Source: Anaerolineae bacterium CG2_30_58_95
GTDB lineage: Bacteria; Chloroflexota; Anaerolineae; Anaerolineales; Villigracilaceae
DNA length: 6,562 nucleotides
Direction: 5' to 3'
Assembly (NCBI GenBank): GCA_001872165.1
Contig: MNXK01000161.1
Coordinates: 1-6,562 of the forward strand
Positions 5,727 through 6,562 of this stretch are shown here, piece by piece. The notes below the pieces were generated by a model, which saw only the letters and a list, made by a program, of their open reading frames with translations, was not told where the DNA came from and made no database searches. The translations under genes were made by a program, and so were the position numbers. Position 1 is the stretch's first letter, and the number at the start of each line of letters is the position of its first letter.

Positions 5727-6562
5727 ATGAAAGAGTATACTACCGAGTTCATCCGAAATATCGCCCTGGTATCGCATGGCTCTGGAGGAAAGACCATGCT
5801 GGCCGAGGCGTTTCTGCATTTCACGGGGGCGACCACGCGCCTGGGCAAGATTGAGGATGGCACGACCGTTTCAGACTATGAAGACGAGGAAATCCGCCGC
5901 AAGCTTTCGCTGTATACCAGCGTGCTGCCGGTAGAATACAAAGATCACAAGATCAACGTGTTGGACACCCCTGGTTACACCGACTTCATCGGCGAGGTGA
6001 TCTCCGCGCTGCGCGTCGCAGATGGCGCGTTGGTGCTGGTGGATGCGGTCGCCGGTCTGGAGGTCGGCACCGAGATCGCCTGGGGTTACTGCGAGGCATT
6101 CAAATTGCCGCGCTTCCTGGTTGTCAGTAAACTCGATCGTGATAACGCCAACTTCCAGAAGGCGCTGGCCTCGGTGCAGGAATTCTCCGAGACGCGCCTC
6201 ATCCAGGTGCAGTTGCCCTGGGGAGAAAAAGCCGCCTTCAAGGGTGTGATTGACCTGATCACGATGAAAGCTTATGCGGGGGATGGCAAGACCGCCGAAG
6301 AGGTTCCCGCGGACCTGAAGCCGGCCGCCGAAGAAGCCCGTACGAAACTGGTCGAGGCGGCCGCCGAGGGCGAAGATGCGCTGCTGGAGAAATACCTGGA
6401 AAGCGGTGAACTCTCCCCCGAAGAGCTGATGCGCGGCCTGAAGAGCATTGTCCGCAGCGGCGCTTACATCCCGGTATTCTGCGCAGCCGGCGCGCATGAG
6501 AAGGGCATCGCGCTGTTGCTGGAAGCCATCCTCAGCCTGATGCCCTCGCCTGCCGAAGCGCC
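5727..6562 (+). CDS. EF-G-like translational GTPase (FusA2-type paralogue), 3' end outside the window
   Basis: The first 278 codons are present, and the frame is open to the window end. ATG 5727 follows AAGAGG (5714-5719) with a 7-nt spacer. The GTP-binding domain shows G1 SHGSGGKT (16-23, P-loop Lys22 and Thr23), G3 DTPGYTDF (80-87), G4 SKLD (134-137) and a G5-like FCAAGAHEKGI region near residues 252-262. EDGTTVSDYEDEE (43-55) and GLEVGTE (110-116) are typical of EF-G-like paralogues rather than housekeeping EF-G. Those paralogues lack the R-G-I-T switch I sequence, and here the region reads RRKLSL (57-62). G4 has Ser134 in place of the usual Asn. Full-length relatives have about 650-700 residues, so domains II-V should follow beyond the edge. 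The role of such paralogues on the ribosome is poorly defined, and reduced or altered GTPase activity is possible. It is divergent from the methyltransferase, with no other gene in its operon in view. Confidence 0.88.
   Translation, partial: MKEYTTEFIRNIALVSHGSGGKTMLAEAFLHFTGATTRLGKIEDGTTVSDYEDEEIRRKLSLYTSVLPVEYKDHKINVLDTPGYTDFIGEVISALRVADGALVLVDAVAGLEVGTEIAWGYCEAFKLPRFLVVSKLDRDNANFQKALASVQEFSETRLIQVQLPWGEKAAFKGVIDLITMKAYAGDGKTAEEVPADLKPAAEEARTKLVEAAAEGEDALLEKYLESGELSPEELMRGLKSIVRSGAYIPVFCAAGAHEKGIALLLEAILSLMPSPAEA

Noticed and set aside
5871..6497. 208-codon minus-strand open frame opposite the EF-G-like gene
   Set aside because: The plus strand contains G1, G3 and G4 GTPase motifs in one frame. 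The minus-strand product has no motif and no proper upstream signal.

Overview
The window looks like a chromosomal segment of a GC-rich bacterium, most likely from the Chloroflexota and probably the class Anaerolineae. This placement rests on protein style: surface proteins with long Thr/Pro linkers, a LysM protein paired with an LCP lipoprotein, a multi-TM GAF kinase-like sensor, and an EF-G-like paralogue. It is an inference, because no marker such as an rRNA gene is present. No tRNA, rRNA, CRISPR array or insertion sequence was seen.

Left edge (1-236). The first 31 codons of a minus-strand gene, probably a tyrosine recombinase, run off the window. Its Shine-Dalgarno sequence lies in the loop of a potential hairpin whose 3' arm contains the start codon. 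A five-copy heptamer repeat and a candidate promoter lie further upstream.

Centre (237-4984). Three minus-strand genes form an apparent operon, in the order sensor kinase-like protein, LysM protein, LCP lipoprotein. A good sigma70-like promoter (TATAAT, 17-bp spacer, TTGTCC) sits just upstream of the first gene. The first two genes are one base apart and the last two are 45 bases apart. The kinase-like protein has about seven membrane segments, a GAF-like domain, a coiled coil and a complete-looking ATPase domain. Its phospho-accepting histidine is Gln555, and the phosphatase-motif Thr is also Gln. The two downstream proteins face the cell wall: one has two LysM repeats and the other should ligate polymers to the wall. 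Together they suggest an envelope-maintenance module with an atypical sensor and no response regulator in view.

Right edge (5031-6562). A small class I SAM-dependent methyltransferase on the minus strand diverges from an EF-G-like translational GTPase on the plus strand, which is cut by the window end. The 93-bp gap between them holds a 7-bp inverted repeat overlapping a TATAAT box, and three degenerate 9-bp repeats next to the methyltransferase start.

The most interesting points are the His-to-Gln sensor operon with cell-wall genes, the hairpin over the recombinase start site, the Cys-paired LysM duplication, the altered switch I and G4 motifs of the EF-G-like protein, and the palindrome in the divergent promoter.
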